A stretch of DNA of 10,747 nucleotides from Sphingomonas sp. (GTDB taxonomy: Bacteria > Pseudomonadota > Alphaproteobacteria > Sphingomonadales > Sphingomonadaceae): assembly GCA_030824725.1 (NCBI GenBank), contig JAPJRE010000110.1, forward strand, positions 1 through 10,747. Direction: 5' to 3'. The notes beneath the pieces were generated by a model. That model saw only the letters and a list, made by a program, of their open reading frames with translations. It ran no database searches and had not been told where the DNA came from. The position numbers and the translations under genes were made by a program. Shown here one piece after another: positions 1 to 6,842 of this stretch; position 1 is the first letter of the stretch; the number at the start of each line of letters is the position of its first letter.

Positions 1-29
1 GCACCGCGCCCCGCCGCCGGGCGCGGTGC
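1..29. repeat. Perfect 10-bp inverted repeat inside the receptor gene
   Basis: GCACCGCGCC (1-10) and GGCGCGGTGC (20-29) are exact reverse complements around a 9-nt loop. It is within coding sequence of the receptor at the window edge and has no T-run. It may be a chance result of high G+C content. Confidence 0.5.
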
Positions 30-933
30 TGTTGGCGAAGGGCACGTCGGCGGCGTCGGTGCCGACCGTCGCGGGGTTGTAGCTGAACGTCTTGTCCGGC
101 GACTGGTCGAAATCGAACAGGCGCGCATAGCCGCGATTGTTGCTGGTGGTGGTTTCGAAGCCGTGGCCGTTGTTCTGGAGCTTCGAATAGCTGCCGCTGA
201 CGATCATGCCGAGGCGGTCGCCGAACAGGCGCCGGCCATAGACACCGTTGAAATCCGGGGTCCAGTCGCGGCCGAGCGAGTTCTGCCCCACGCCCCCGCG
301 CAGCGAAAGATAGGGCTTCTTGAAGTCGAGCCCGGTGCGCGTCTTGATCTGGACCGTGCCGCCCAGCCCGCCCTCGGTCATGTCCGCCGTCGAGCCCTTG
401 ACCACGTCGACGCTCTTGACCAGCTCGGCCGGCAGCTCGCGCAGGTCGGCGCTGCGGCCGTTGTTGGCGCCGATCGCGAGGCCGTTGGTGCTCTGCACGC
501 CGATCCCGTCCAGCTCGACGCGGGTGAGGTCCGGGCCGTTGCCGCGCACCGCGACGCTTTCGCCCTCGCCAAACTCGTTGCGGCCCAGCGCCACGCCTGG
601 AATGCGTGAAATCGCCTCGTTGACGTTGCGATCCGGGAAGGAGCCGATGTCGTCCGCGACGATCGAATCGGTGGCGGTGCGGGCATTCTTCTTGCGCGCA
701 TTGGAGGATTGCTGGCTGGCGCGCGAGCCGACCACGACGATCGCCTCTTCCTCGGCGATAGTCAGCTGGCTGCTCATGTCGGGTGCCGGCTGCGCCTGCG
801 CCTGCGCCTGCGGGTTGCTCTGCGCGGCGGTCTGTGCCGATGCGGTGCCGGTGCCCCCGCCGAGCATCGTCGCCAAGGCGGCCCAGCTGGCCGTCGCGAC
901 CATATGCCGGCGCGAAGGAAGTCCCCTGTTCAT
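1..933 (-). CDS. TonB-dependent outer-membrane receptor, N-terminal part (runs off left edge)
   Basis: The N-terminal 311 codons of a TonB-dependent receptor, an outer-membrane beta-barrel that imports bulky ligands using energy from TonB-ExbBD. The start ATG (complement of 931-933) has an AGGAG Shine-Dalgarno at 944-948, 10 nt upstream. Residues 1-33 look like a signal peptide ending TASA, with cleavage before Q34. A Q/A/P-rich linker follows (about 38-51), then a TonB-box-like EAIVVVGSR (63-71). The plug domain begins near residue 85 and includes SFPDRNVNEAISRIPGV (98-114), VRGNG, LDGIGV and TEGGLGGTVQIKT. The first barrel strands follow (SLRGGVGQNS, GMIVSGSYSK). This plug wording matches the Xanthomonas/Caulobacter-type receptor group (TIGR01782-like), often tied to carbohydrate or complex-ligand uptake. 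The ligand cannot be read here because the barrel is outside the window. The gene is divergent from rpiA. Family call is firm; substrate is unknown. Confidence 0.93.
   Translation of the reverse strand, partial: MNRGLPSRRHMVATASWAALATMLGGGTGTASAQTAAQSNPQAQAQAQPAPDMSSQLTIAEEEAIVVVGSRASQQSSNARKKNARTATDSIVADDIGSFPDRNVNEAISRIPGVALGRNEFGEGESVAVRGNGPDLTRVELDGIGVQSTNGLAIGANNGRSADLRELPAELVKSVDVVKGSTADMTEGGLGGTVQIKTRTGLDFKKPYLSLRGGVGQNSLGRDWTPDFNGVYGRRLFGDRLGMIVSGSYSKLQNNGHGFETTTSNNRGYARLFDFDQSPDKTFSYNPATVGTDAADVPFANSTAPGGGARC
791..812. repeat. Tandem hexamer TGCGCC, about 3.7 copies, inside the receptor gene
   Basis: TGCGCC repeats three full times plus TGCG. On the coding (minus) strand it encodes alternating Gln-Ala in the linker between the signal peptide and TonB box (about residues 42-48). 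Unit length 6 keeps the frame, so slippage would change linker length by Q-A pairs without breaking the gene. Confidence 0.7.
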
Positions 934-943
934 CCCGTTCCCT

Positions 944-948
944 CTCCT
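944..948 (-). promoter_or_regulatory. Shine-Dalgarno of the TonB-dependent receptor
   Basis: The minus strand reads AGGAG here, 10 nt before the ATG at 933. It favours this start over the next in-frame ATG at codon 11, which would cut into the signal peptide's positively charged segment. Confidence 0.6.
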
Positions 949-1030
949 GTCTGGCAGGCGGCATCCGTGCGGGTTGCGCCGCTGCCGCCTTTGTCCCCGG
1001 GAACGGCGGGTCTTCGCCCGCTTGTCCCAC

Positions 1031-1059
1031 ATAGTGAATGTACGCTTCACTTAATGCAA
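1031..1059 (-). promoter_or_regulatory. Candidate sigma-70-type promoter for the receptor
   Basis: On the minus strand TTGCAT (complement of 1054-1059) and CACTAT (complement of 1031-1036) are 17 nt apart. Each matches the E. coli -35/-10 consensus at only 3 of 6 positions, so this is weak. Spacing and placement are plausible: a start near 1024 would give a leader of about 90 nt, and the inverted repeat at 1033-1051 would block it. An AACGTT palindrome lies just upstream at 1058-1063. Confidence 0.25.
1033..1051. promoter_or_regulatory. Perfect inverted repeat AGTGAA-N7-TTCACT, possible operator
   Basis: AGTGAA (1033-1038) and TTCACT (1046-1051) are exact inverted copies separated by 7 nt (TGTACGC), in the intergenic region between the divergent receptor and rpiA. 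The arms are A+T-richer than their surroundings, and the geometry fits a homodimeric helix-turn-helix repressor such as a TetR- or GntR-type protein. It overlaps the spacer and -10 of a weak receptor promoter candidate. The regulator is unknown; a chance repeat cannot be excluded. Confidence 0.4.
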
Positions 1060-1185
1060 CGTTATCAGGTTTGGCGGCGGGCGCAAGAGCCGGCAATCTG
1101 CGCCGACAAATGATCCGTGAGGCCTTTGGCACTAGACCTACGTATGGCAGCCGGAACGCCCGCGACGCTCTACCGTTGGCACCCT

Positions 1186-1884
1186 ATGAATGTCCCCGAG
1201 GATGCCGAGCGGCTAAAGCATGCCGCCGCCGCCGCGGCGGTAGCGGAGGTGCAGGCTGGCATGGTGGTCGGCCTCGGCACCGGCAGCACGGCGGCCCATG
1301 TCGTGCGGCTGCTGGGGGCGCGAGTCGCGGACGGGCTGCGGATTTCCGCGGTGCCGACATCGCGCGCGACCGAGGCGGCGGCGCGTGCCGCCGGCATCCC
1401 GCTGCTGGCCCCCGACGGCCTCGCCGCGATCGACCTGTGCATCGACGGCGTCGACGAGATCGACCCGCAGCTTCGCGCGATCAAGGGCGGCGGCGGGGCG
1501 ATGCTGCTGGAGAAGATCGTCGCCACGCTCGCCCGTCGCAACCTCGCCATCGCCGATGGCTCGAAACAGGTCGCGCGGCTGGGCGCCCGCGCCGTCCCGA
1601 TCGAAGTGCTGCCCGCCGCGCTCGGCCTGGTCGCCGCTGAAGTGTCGCGGCTGGGCGGTGACGCCCGGCTCCGCCTGGCCGGCGACGCCCCGTTCCACAC
1701 GGACTCAGGCCATCGCATCCTCGATGCGCGCTTCCCGGACATTGCCGATCCGGCAGCGCTTGCCGGCGCGCTCTCGGCGATCCCGGGGGCGCTCGGTCAC
1801 GGCCTGTTCCTCACCGAGATCGACGCGCTCTACGTCGCCCGGTCCGACGGAGTGAGCCGTCAGGAGCGGCCGATAGAGGAATAA
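1186..1884 (+). CDS. rpiA: Ribose-5-phosphate isomerase A
   Basis: Cytosolic isomerase interconverting ribulose-5-phosphate and ribose-5-phosphate in the non-oxidative pentose phosphate pathway. With the ATG at 1186 the protein is 232 residues, near the usual 220-235. It has the phosphate-binding loop GLGTGST at 29-35. The active-site residues line up with E. coli RpiA (D81, D84, K94, E103) at a constant offset of six: D87 and D90 in DGVDE, K100 in IKGGGG, and E109 in LLEK. The central DGADE is DGVDE here, a mild change that keeps both aspartates. The frame is open back to a GTG at 1117 and has an ATG at 1144, but those would add residues that do not look like the family. No clear Shine-Dalgarno precedes any of the three starts, so 1186 is chosen by homology. 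It is the first gene of the apparent operon, 58 nt before tkt; I see no convincing promoter. Confidence 0.93.
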   Translation: MNVPEDAERLKHAAAAAAVAEVQAGMVVGLGTGSTAAHVVRLLGARVADGLRISAVPTSRATEAAARAAGIPLLAPDGLAAIDLCIDGVDEIDPQLRAIKGGGGAMLLEKIVATLARRNLAIADGSKQVARLGARAVPIEVLPAALGLVAAEVSRLGGDARLRLAGDAPFHTDSGHRILDARFPDIADPAALAGALSAIPGALGHGLFLTEIDALYVARSDGVSRQERPIEE

Positions 1885-1927
1885 GATTGCAGCCATTTGC
1901 GAACCCACCCGTTGCATCGCGACGAAC

Positions 1928-1931
1928 GGAG
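1928..1931 (+). promoter_or_regulatory. Shine-Dalgarno of tkt
   Basis: GGAG lies 11 nt before the tkt ATG in the 58-nt rpiA-tkt gap, supporting the start at 1943. I see no hairpin with a T-run and no clear promoter in this gap, so read-through from rpiA is likely. Confidence 0.45.
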
Positions 1932-1942
1932 TTGCCTGATCC

Positions 1943-4018
1943 ATGTCCGACCTCGACCAGAAGATCCACGAAAACGGCTCGCCCGATCGCCTGGCGATCG
2001 ACACCATCCGCACGCTCAGCATGGACGCGGTGCAGAAGGCGAACAGCGGCCATCCCGGCACGCCGATGGCGCTGGCACCCGTGGTGCACACGCTGTGGAG
2101 CCAGTTCCTGCGCTACGATCCCGCCGCGCCGGACTGGCCCAATCGCGACCGCTTCGTCCTCTCGGTCGGCCATGCCTCGATGCTGCTATACTCGGTGCTG
2201 CATCTCGCCGGCGTGCGCGAGATTGATGCCGACGGTCAGCCGACCGGCCACCCAGCGGTGAGCCTCGACGACATCAGGCAGTTCCGCCAGCTCTCCTCCA
2301 AGACCCCCGGCCATCCCGAATATCGGATGACCACCGGCGTCGAGACCACCACCGGTCCGCTCGGCCAGGGTTGCGGCAATTCGGTGGGCATGGCGATCGC
2401 CGAGCGTGCGCTCGCCGCCCGCTACAATCGCGACGGCTTCGACCTGTTCGACCACGACGTCTATGTCCTGTGCGGCGACGGCGACATGATGGAAGGCGTC
2501 TCGGGCGAAGCCGCCTCGATCGCCGGCCACCTCAAGCTTTCCAATCTCTGCTGGATCTACGACAGCAACCATATCTCGATTGAGGGCAGCACCGATCTCG
2601 CCTTCGACGAGGATGTCGGCCAGCGCTTCCAGGCCTATGGCTGGAACGTCCTCCATGTCGACGACGCCAACGATACCGCGGCGCTGGCAGAGGCGATCGC
2701 CACCTTCCGCGCGACCGGCGACGCGCCGACCTTCATCGTCGTCCATTCGGTGATCGGCTGGGGCTCGCCGCGTGCCGGCAGCGAGAAGGCGCATGGCGAG
2801 GCGCTGGGCGAGGACAATGTCCGCGCGACCAAGAAGGCCTATGGCTGGCCCGAGGACGCGCAGTTCCTGGTGCCCGAGGGCGTCGCCGAGCGCTTCGGCG
2901 CAGCGGTCGCCGATCGCGGCAAGCCCGCGCGCGAGGCATGGGAGCAGCTGTTCGCCCGCTACCGCGAGGCCTTCCCGCAGGAAGCCGCCGAGATCGACGA
3001 GCTCCGCCGCGGCAAGCTCCACAATGGCTGGCAGCAGGCGCTGCCGAGCTTCGATGCCGACGCCAAGGGCCTCGCCTCGCGCGACAGCAGCGGCAAGGTG
3101 ATCAACGCGGTCGCCCCGCATCTCCCCGCGCTGCTCGGCGGCGCGGCCGACCTGTCGCCCTCGACCAAGACCGACATCAAGGGTGCGGACTCGTTCGAGG
3201 CCAATAACTATGGCGGCAAGAACCTGCATTTCGGCGTGCGCGAACATGCGATGGGCTCGATCGCCAACGGCATGGCGCTGAGCTATCTGCGCCCCTACAC
3301 CGCGACCTTCCTCGTCTTCGCCGACTATATGCGCGCGCCGATCCGCCTCGCCGCGATCATGGAGCTGCCGGTGGTGTTCGTCTTCACCCACGATTCGATC
3401 GGCGTCGGCGAGGACGGGCCGACCCACCAGCCGATCGAGCATCTCGCCACGCTGCGCGCGATCCCGGGCCTCGACACGATCCGCCCCGGCGATGCCAATG
3501 AAGTCGCGGTCGCCTGGAAGGTCGCGCTCGAGCACAGCCAAGAGCCGACCGCGCTGATCCTGTCGCGCCAGGCGATCCCGACGCTCGACCGCAGCAAATA
3601 TGCCTCGGCCGAGGGCCTCGCACGCGGCGGCTATGTGCTTGCCGACGCCGAAGGCGGCGCGCCCGAGGTCATCCTGATCGGCACCGGATCGGAGCTCCCC
3701 ATGGTCGTCGATGCGCATGAGCGGTTGACCGCCGAGGGCGTGCGCTCGCGTGTCGTCTCGCTGCCCAGCTGGTACCTGTTCGAGAAGCAGGACCGCGCCT
3801 ATCGCGAATCGGTGCTGCCGCCGGACGTGATGGCGCGTGTCGCTGTCGAGCAGGCCGGGTCGATGGGCTGGGACCGCTATGTGACCAGCAGCGGTGCCAT
3901 GATCACCATGTCGACCTTCGGCGCCTCAGCCCCGCTCGCCAAGCTGCAGGAAAAATACGGCTTCACCGTCGACAATGTGGTGAAGGTCGCGCGCGACGTG
4001 CTGGAGCAGGCCAAATGA
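1943..4018 (+). CDS. tkt: Transketolase
   Basis: Thiamine-diphosphate enzyme that moves two-carbon ketol units between sugar phosphates (xylulose-5-P with ribose-5-P or erythrose-4-P), linking the pentose phosphate pathway to glycolytic sugars. It is 691 residues, in the family's usual range of about 660-700. Visible landmarks are H37 in NSGHPG, H77 in SVGHAS and H103 in GHP; the ThDP/metal motif from GDGD (178-181) to N209; the catalytic Glu E434 in REHAMG that activates ThDP; and H494 in DGPTHQP. The three transketolase domains (ThDP-binding, pyrimidine-binding, C-terminal) are all present and uninterrupted. Its TGA overlaps the ATG of tal-pgi by 4 nt, implying translational coupling. Nothing looks truncated. 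The related dihydroxyacetone synthase is an unlikely alternative in this pentose-phosphate context. Confidence 0.97.
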   Translation: MSDLDQKIHENGSPDRLAIDTIRTLSMDAVQKANSGHPGTPMALAPVVHTLWSQFLRYDPAAPDWPNRDRFVLSVGHASMLLYSVLHLAGVREIDADGQPTGHPAVSLDDIRQFRQLSSKTPGHPEYRMTTGVETTTGPLGQGCGNSVGMAIAERALAARYNRDGFDLFDHDVYVLCGDGDMMEGVSGEAASIAGHLKLSNLCWIYDSNHISIEGSTDLAFDEDVGQRFQAYGWNVLHVDDANDTAALAEAIATFRATGDAPTFIVVHSVIGWGSPRAGSEKAHGEALGEDNVRATKKAYGWPEDAQFLVPEGVAERFGAAVADRGKPAREAWEQLFARYREAFPQEAAEIDELRRGKLHNGWQQALPSFDADAKGLASRDSSGKVINAVAPHLPALLGGAADLSPSTKTDIKGADSFEANNYGGKNLHFGVREHAMGSIANGMALSYLRPYTATFLVFADYMRAPIRLAAIMELPVVFVFTHDSIGVGEDGPTHQPIEHLATLRAIPGLDTIRPGDANEVAVAWKVALEHSQEPTALILSRQAIPTLDRSKYASAEGLARGGYVLADAEGGAPEVILIGTGSELPMVVDAHERLTAEGVRSRVVSLPSWYLFEKQDRAYRESVLPPDVMARVAVEQAGSMGWDRYVTSSGAMITMSTFGASAPLAKLQEKYGFTVDNVVKVARDVLEQAK

Positions 4019-6819
4019 GCGCCGACAGCAAGCTCAAGCAGCTCCACGCAGCTGGCCAGGCCGCGTGGCTCGATTTCGTCGACCGCAGCTTCCTGCGCGA
4101 CGGCGGCCTGCGCAAGCTGATCGAGCAGGACGGCCTGACCGGCGTTACCTCCAACCCGTCGATCTTCGAAAAGGCGATGGGGCATGGCGACATCTATGAC
4201 GAGGGCTTCAACGTCTTCCTCGGCACCGGCGACGCCAGCGTGGCCGACGTGTACGAAAGCCAGGCGATCGCCGACATCAAGGCGGCGGCGGCCGATCTGC
4301 GCCCGGTCTATGACCGGCTGGGCGGCCGCGACGGCTATGTCAGCCTGGAGGTCTCGCCCTATCTCGCCAACGGCACCGAGACGACGATCGAGGAGGCGCG
4401 GCGGCTTTGGGCCCATGTCGACGAGCCGAACCTGATGGTGAAGGTGCCCGGCACCCAGGCCGGCGCCCCCGCGATCCGCCAGCTGATCGAGGACGGGATC
4501 AACATCAACGTCACGCTGCTGTTCTCGCAGGAAAGCTACCAGGCGGTGGCCGAGGCGTATCTCGCAGGATTGGAGGCGCGGCTAGCCGCAGGGCAGCCGA
4601 TCGACCGGATTGCGAGCGTTGCCAGTTTCTTCGTGAGCCGGATCGATATCCAGATCGACAAGAAGATCGACGCGCGGGTGGCGGAAGGCGATCCCGAGAG
4701 CGACGCGCTCAAGGCGCTGCGTGGCAAGGTCGCCATCGCCAATGCCAAGCTGGCCTATGCCTGGTATCTGGAGATGATCGCCAGCCCGCGCTGGCAGGCG
4801 CTCGCCGCCAAGGGCGCGATGCCGCAGCGGCTGCTCTGGGCCTCGACCGGGGTGAAGGACCCCGCCTATCCGGACACGCTCTACATCGACACGCTGATCG
4901 GGCCGGACACGGTCAACACCATGCCGCCCAAGACGATGGACGCGTTCCGCGACCATGGCACCGTCGCCGAGACGCTGACCGACGGGTTGGAAGAATCGCG
5001 CCAGGTGCTGGCGGAAGCCGACCGGCTTGGCCTCGGCCTCGACGACATCACCCGCGCGCTGGTGCTCGACGGCGTGCAGCAATTCGGCGATGCGGCCGAT
5101 GCGCTGCTCGGTGCGGTCGCCGCCAAGCGCACCGAGCACCTCGGCAAGCGGCTGAACGGCCTTGAGGTGCAGCTGCCCGAAGCACTGGAAAAGGCCGTCG
5201 AGGACCGGCTGGAGACCGCCCGTGCCGACGCCTGGTCGCGCCGGCTGTGGGCAGGCGACGCGGCGCTGTGGAGCGGCGGCGACGAAGCCAAGTGGCTCGG
5301 CTGGCTCCCTGCGGCGCGCGGCGAGCAGGTCGACAGGGCCGCGCTCCAGCAGCTGAGCGAGCAGGCCAAGCGCTTCCGCGACGTCGTGCTGCTCGGCATG
5401 GGCGGATCCAGCCTCGGGCCGGAAGTGCTGGCGCAGATCCTGGGCAGTGCCTCGGGCAGTCCCCGGCTGCATGTGCTCGACACCACCGATCCCGGCCAGA
5501 TCGCCAGCGTCCAGGCGCAGATCGATCCTGCCGAGACGCTGTTCATCGTCTCCTCCAAGTCCGGCTCGACGCTCGAACCCGAGCTGCTGCGCGCCTATTT
5601 CTTCGAGGCGAGCGAGCGGAAAGGCGAACACTTCGTCGCGGTCACCGATCCCGGCTCGAAGCTCGAAGCGACGGCCAAGACGGATGGCTTCCTCGCCACC
5701 TTCCCCGGCGAGCCCGCGATCGGCGGTCGCTATTCGGTGCTGTCCGTCTTCGGCATGGTGCCCGCCGCCGCGATGGGCCTCGACGTGGCCGGCTTCTTCG
5801 AGGCCACCCAGCCGATGGTCTATTCCTGCGGTGCCGACGTGCCGCCCGCCGCCAACCCAGGTGTCCGCCTCGGCGTACTGATCGGCGAGGCGGCCAGGGC
5901 CGGTCGCGACAAGCTGACCATCCTCGCCGAACCGCCGCTCGCCCCGCTCGGCGCCTGGCTCGAGCAGCTGCTGGCCGAATCCACCGGCAAGCAGGGCAAG
6001 GGCATCGTCCCCGTCGACCTGGAGCCGCTCGGCGCGCCCGAGGCGTACGGCAACGACCGCGTCTTCGTGCAGTTCGCACTGGCAGGCGCGGGCGGCGGTG
6101 CGGACTCCGCAAAGCTCGATGCGCTCGCCGCTGCGGGCCATCCGGTGGTGCGGATCACCCTCGATACCCCGCTGCTGATCGGGCAGGAGTTCTTCCGCTG
6201 GGAAGTCGCGACGGCAATCGCCGGCGCAGTGATCGGCATCGATCCGTTCGACCAGCCCGACGTGGAGGATGCGAAGGTCGCGACGCGCACGCTGGTCGAT
6301 GCCTATGAGGCCTCGGGCGCGCTCGATCCCGAGCAGCCGATCGCCGAGAATGCCGATTTCGCGCTCTATGCGAGCAAGGGCCAGTCGCTGTCCGGCAGCC
6401 CCGCCAGCCTGCTCGCCGACCATTTCGGCGCGCTGATCCCCGGCGACTATGCCGGTTTCCTCGCCTATATCGAGCGCGACGACGCCGACACCGCAGCGCT
6501 GACGGCGATACGGGTCGCGGTGCGCGATGCGAAGCGGGTGGCGACCGTCGCAGGCTTCGGCCCGCGCTTCCTGCATTCGACCGGGCAGGCCTATAAGGGC
6601 GGCCCCGCCGGCGGCGTGTTCCTCACCATCACGCGCGAGCCCGACCCGGACCTCGCCGTGCCCGGCCGCAAGGCCAGCTTCGGCGCGGTCCAGATTGCAC
6701 AGGCGCGCGGCGATACCGACGTACTCGCCGAGCGGGGGCGCCGCGTGTTGCGGTTGCATTTGAAACCGGGCGGCGGCGGGCTACAGGCGCTGGTAACGGC
6801 CGTGCTTGCGGCCCTCTGA
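4015..6819 (+). CDS. tal-pgi: Bifunctional transaldolase / phosphoglucose isomerase fusion
   Basis: A 934-residue fusion. The N-terminal part (about 1-370) is a transaldolase of the longer Tal2-type family: it begins LKQLHAAGQAAWLDF, has GVTSNPSIFEKA (43-54), the Schiff-base lysine K143 in MVKVPGT, and NINVTLLFS. The C-terminal part (about 385-934) is a phosphoglucose isomerase: GMGGSSLGPE (461-470), SSKSGST (513-519) for phosphate binding, GGRYS (570-574), E655 in AESTGKQGKG, DPFDQPDVEDAK (743-754) and H854 in LHSTGQ. Transaldolase makes fructose-6-phosphate, which Pgi converts to glucose-6-phosphate, so the two halves act consecutively. Such fusions are known in acetic acid bacteria and other alphaproteobacteria. 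The start overlaps the tkt stop (ATGA), with GGAG at 4003-4006, 8 nt upstream. The frame is continuous through both domains, and all active-site landmarks I looked for are present. Confidence 0.95.
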   Translation: MSADSKLKQLHAAGQAAWLDFVDRSFLRDGGLRKLIEQDGLTGVTSNPSIFEKAMGHGDIYDEGFNVFLGTGDASVADVYESQAIADIKAAAADLRPVYDRLGGRDGYVSLEVSPYLANGTETTIEEARRLWAHVDEPNLMVKVPGTQAGAPAIRQLIEDGININVTLLFSQESYQAVAEAYLAGLEARLAAGQPIDRIASVASFFVSRIDIQIDKKIDARVAEGDPESDALKALRGKVAIANAKLAYAWYLEMIASPRWQALAAKGAMPQRLLWASTGVKDPAYPDTLYIDTLIGPDTVNTMPPKTMDAFRDHGTVAETLTDGLEESRQVLAEADRLGLGLDDITRALVLDGVQQFGDAADALLGAVAAKRTEHLGKRLNGLEVQLPEALEKAVEDRLETARADAWSRRLWAGDAALWSGGDEAKWLGWLPAARGEQVDRAALQQLSEQAKRFRDVVLLGMGGSSLGPEVLAQILGSASGSPRLHVLDTTDPGQIASVQAQIDPAETLFIVSSKSGSTLEPELLRAYFFEASERKGEHFVAVTDPGSKLEATAKTDGFLATFPGEPAIGGRYSVLSVFGMVPAAAMGLDVAGFFEATQPMVYSCGADVPPAANPGVRLGVLIGEAARAGRDKLTILAEPPLAPLGAWLEQLLAESTGKQGKGIVPVDLEPLGAPEAYGNDRVFVQFALAGAGGGADSAKLDALAAAGHPVVRITLDTPLLIGQEFFRWEVATAIAGAVIGIDPFDQPDVEDAKVATRTLVDAYEASGALDPEQPIAENADFALYASKGQSLSGSPASLLADHFGALIPGDYAGFLAYIERDDADTAALTAIRVAVRDAKRVATVAGFGPRFLHSTGQAYKGGPAGGVFLTITREPDPDLAVPGRKASFGAVQIAQARGDTDVLAERGRRVLRLHLKPGGGGLQALVTAVLAAL

Positions 6820-6828
6820 AGATAGCGA

Positions 6829-6834
6829 AAGGGA
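6829..6834 (+). promoter_or_regulatory. Shine-Dalgarno deciding the gnd start
   Basis: AAGGGA sits 8 nt before the ATG at 6843 but only 2 nt before the in-frame GTG at 6837. This makes the ATG the better start, and the protein then begins MRLAMIGLGRMG as expected for the family. Confidence 0.55.
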
Positions 6835-6842
6835 AAGTGCGG

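Noticed and set aside
163..1113. Several plus-strand frames across the receptor and intergenic region
   Set aside because: They are compositional shadows; the minus-strand receptor has a signal peptide, TonB box and plug domain in one continuous frame.
1117..1185. Upstream GTG (1117) and ATG (1144) starts for rpiA
   Set aside because: They add 14-23 residues not seen in the family, without a Shine-Dalgarno; the ATG at 1186 places the phosphate loop and catalytic residues at usual positions.
1125..1190. Two TGGCAC strings resembling the -24 half of a sigma-54 promoter
   Set aside because: Neither is followed at the right distance by a TTGC-type -12 element.
2186..3718. A 510-codon open frame antisense to tkt
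   Set aside because: Long antisense frames are common in high-G+C coding DNA; the translation is low-complexity and Arg/Ala/Gly-rich with no recognisable domain, and tkt on the other strand is complete.
4582..6759. A 725-codon open frame antisense to tal-pgi
   Set aside because: The codon-position pattern mirrors the real gene, and the product is rich in Gly, Arg and His with no family resemblance.
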